From Echinococcus granulosus (taxonomy: Eukaryota; Platyhelminthes; Cestoda; Cyclophyllidea; Taeniidae), in assembly GCF_000524195.1 (NCBI RefSeq), contig NW_020170388.1, positions 877,043 to 941,042 of the forward strand: a stretch of DNA of 64,000 nt, in the 5' to 3' direction. Each line of letters begins with the position of its first letter. The stretch's first letter is position 1. Below the pieces are notes generated by a model. It was not told where the DNA came from. It saw only the letters and a list, made by a program, of their open reading frames with translations, and did no database searches. Shown piece by piece: positions 61,249-64,000 of the stretch. A program made the translations under genes and the position numbers.

Positions 61249-64000
61249 GTAAGATTTATTTATCCATTGGATAATTTTAGTTATTGTTCAAGTTAATGAT
61301 TGCACTAAATCTCACATTTTATTGTTCACTGAGTTAATTGTTTAACTGTTGCAAAATTTCATTCCCTAGGATCCACAACTACATAGAATCAGCTCAATCA
61401 TGTTGGCTATTTTTACATCTTTAGACAAAAGCAATCGTGTTTTCGAAATTTTGTTCATAACTGCTACCAAAAAATCCTACCTGACTCACAATATCTCAGC
61501 TAAACACGTTGATTCATAGATTTGAAAGTCGCTCTTCCTAAGGAGACGCGTTTCTTTTCTCTCGCAGGTAAATGACCACTTAAAACATCTAGTTATGCCT
61601 GCTCTGTATGACCTCACTTAACATAGTTTTCTCATAAAAACTGCTACGGGCATGACAGAACTTGCTCTTTTCTTAATCGTGCTTGTTCGTTCCCACACTG
61701 TCTCATCTTCGGTCACGTTCACTTTGTTTTTATCTTGCTAATGCTTATCTACCTCCTTCTTCGAGCAAAGTAGTGCGGAAATCCTTACCTAGACTGATTC
61801 TCCAGGAGATTTCTCATAGAGAAACCAAGAATATAGACTATTGGAAAATGGATATTTCCAGTTTCAAGAGGTGTATTTGGGAGTGTATTTAGATTTATTT
61901 CTACCTTTGTCATTCAAAACGATGTGCAACTCGATGTCTGATGATGCGTGGCTAGTTCGGACGACTTCTGCCGTCGAAAAAGTGGTCATTAATTGGACTA
62001 ATTAAGATTGGATTAAACCATGTCTTTCATAGGTTTCGATGGATTGGGGCTTTCTGGTCTGCGTTCAAAGTCCGAAAGTTGTATGCGCACGCCCGAATTG
62101 CGTTTCATTTTTTTGTTTTGGCAGATGGAGAAATAAGTGGTCAATTTGCCATGCATGACGTTTGTATATTGTTTGTAAGCATCAAAGGTAGCTAAATCAA
62201 AGGGAAGGATAAATATCTTCAAGGAATTTATTGTAGTTTTTTGGTAAAGTTTGTTTAAAACATGTCTTTTCAAGTCCATTCTGAATGATTCTCTAGCTGC
62301 AGGAGACGTCCAAGTGCGGTCTGTGCTTTTTTCCGGTTGATTACGTTTGTGGTTCTAACCTCTCTTTCTGTTACTGTTTCCCATCAAGCAGTGAGACCGT
62401 TATTAATTGATGCAATTTTATAAATATTCTCTTGAGAAAAAAGGCTTGCACCCGCCTTAACTTTAATTCCACTTTTCCGGTGGAATTATTTGTATTGAAC
62501 ACATCTAAAATGAAAACATATCTTTTAATTATTGTATCTAATAAGTTCTGCGATATCTACCATATTCCTTACATAATTTCATTTCGTAATTTGAATAGCT
62601 ACAGAGTTAACAGTCCTAAGTCCCCTCGAAGGCTCTTTCAACTAACCACCTGTAGTTACTTTGCCTATCCAAAAATAATTTCGACATCTCACGCAATTAG
62701 AAGCCATTTCTTATGTCATCATCTCATTTTCTTTCGCTTTGCATTGGTAGATGTATGCTACCTCTTAGAAGACTTGTTTCGGCTTCAAAATAAATCCAAT
62801 TTGGAATCACAGCAGAAAATTAAATCAAGCTTAGATAACACCTTAATGGTATATTTTGTTCAAGGATGCAATAAATTTTAAAGATTGCGACAAGCCGTGG
62901 GAAATTCTTTCTTACCAACGAACAGGAGATTTAAGGACCGAAAAAAGGCATACCTCCAGAAAATGGTTTGCCATTTGCCCTGAGAAAATAACAAGAAGGA
63001 GTAGCGACGCATAACTTTTTGGGTAGTCAAAATAGTGGTAGATGATTAAGATTCCGTCAGTTAATCCCCTCTAATCTTCCGATTCCTTCTATGTCGCGTT
63101 CGTTTGCATTATGATCGTGTTAAGAAAAAAAAATTTTCTTATTTAGTTGTTCCTTTGAATAAAAGAATGAATAGATGAGACCTAAGTCATAATTGCTTGG
63201 TTAGGAGCGCTATCAACGCGAATATGAGAAGGCCTTGGTGCAATTTTTTCAAATTCTCGTCTTTTTTATGATCGTTCTTTGCGCTACGTGAACTCCTCGC
63301 AGATTTCCATTCATGAAAAACTGCTGCTTTCTTGAACTATCGCCTTTTTTCCGTTCATTATTGAGCTTAGTACCATGAGTGGCTAAAATGTCACGGGAAT
63401 TTCCCTAGTTTTCCGTAAATCTGTCATCTGCTAAGGTTTTTGTTAACGCAACTGCACCCAATACATTATCACAGTGGAATCGCACAATTCCTTCACACCT
63501 TTTCAAAAAGAACATTTTTCTCATGACTACGTTACGAGTCAAGTACAGGAGTGTAATGACTTCCATCCCTTCAAGCTGTCATCTTTAATCAAGACTCAGG
63601 CATGCAAAGGCTGAAAATGGTTAAAGTAGGGGCTGCCTTGTAAGCTCCGCACCTAAATATATTCTAGTGGTTGTCTGACCTAGTCTTACGGTGAGATATA
63701 TCATCAATGAAAAGAAACGCGCCATTCCACGGACTTTTGAATCAATAAAAACCAGAATACCCGTATGAGTTACTTGTAGAAAAGGCTTTGGAATCTGAAT
63801 GAATGGAACGTAATTTTTCCTTTGTAACTGATGGCACTTCCTTGAGTGACTTGCTCAAGAAGATGCAATCGTAGCCTAATAAGATCCAGACAGTGCAACC
63901 AATTTGCCTTAAAGACCGAAGTATTAAGAACTTCAAGGGGCTGTTTTTTTCTTGATGCATTCGAGCACCAACGACTGAGGCGAATAGTTTTTGCCAAAAC
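61249..64000. other. probably intronic sequence of tomosyn
   Basis: No further tomosyn exon recognised. Open frames at 61683-61892 and 62432-62881 show no WD40 character or matching splice sites. The region is AT-rich and otherwise featureless to me. Confidence 0.4.

Noticed and set aside
61370..61424. Candidate fifth tomosyn exon after the acceptor TTCCCTAG, with a QSxWL resemblance to the family
   Set aside because: The frame reaches a stop after about 18 codons without a GT donor, and the similarity covers only a few residues.

Overview
This is a window of an animal nuclear genome. The genes are split by GT-AG introns, flanked by long gene-poor and weakly repetitive DNA, and belong to metazoan families: a Src-family kinase, XPC, dynactin p27, Mediator 18, ASCC1 and tomosyn. 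The base composition is AT-leaning, the proteins are strongly diverged, and introns range from a minimum of about 36 nt to several kb. Together these fit a parasitic flatworm, perhaps a tapeworm. The taxon is inference; no marker in the window fixes it. A 100-N assembly gap lies at 13305-13404.

Layout. 459-3236 (+) holds a three-exon gene for a protein of about 296 aa that I do not recognise. 3237-15586 has no convincing gene, but contains one copy of a dispersed repeat beside the assembly gap. 15587-22561 (-) is a complete six-exon Src-type tyrosine kinase (SH3-SH2-kinase, 511 aa). Its introns hold the second, inverted copy of the dispersed repeat, a diverged direct repeat and a TG microsatellite. 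22562-26263 is non-coding, with CA/TA and CTC microsatellites and about 900 bp of strand-biased pyrimidine-rich DNA. A doubtful small minus-strand gene lies at 26264-27019. 27310-36937 (+) is a nine-exon coiled-coil protein of unknown family.

The right half is a compact housekeeping cluster. XPC/Rad4 (37965-45019, +), dynactin subunit 6 (45818-49375, +) and Mediator subunit 18 (50807-54491, +) share one orientation. ASCC1 (55727-58542, -) converges on MED18 and is divergent from tomosyn/STXBP5 (from 60181, +), whose first four exons are present and which continues beyond the window.

These genes do not form one pathway. XPC recognises damage in nucleotide excision repair and ASCC1 belongs to the ASCC complex of alkylation repair and ribosome quality control. 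MED18 is a Mediator head subunit, DCTN6 is part of the dynactin pointed end, tomosyn inhibits SNARE assembly in exocytosis, and the Src-type kinase is a signalling enzyme. The most notable points are the Src-type kinase that seems to have Phe in place of the activation-loop tyrosine, an N-terminal polyglutamine extension on MED18, and several very small exons and introns. I found no clear evidence of an entirely new biological system.
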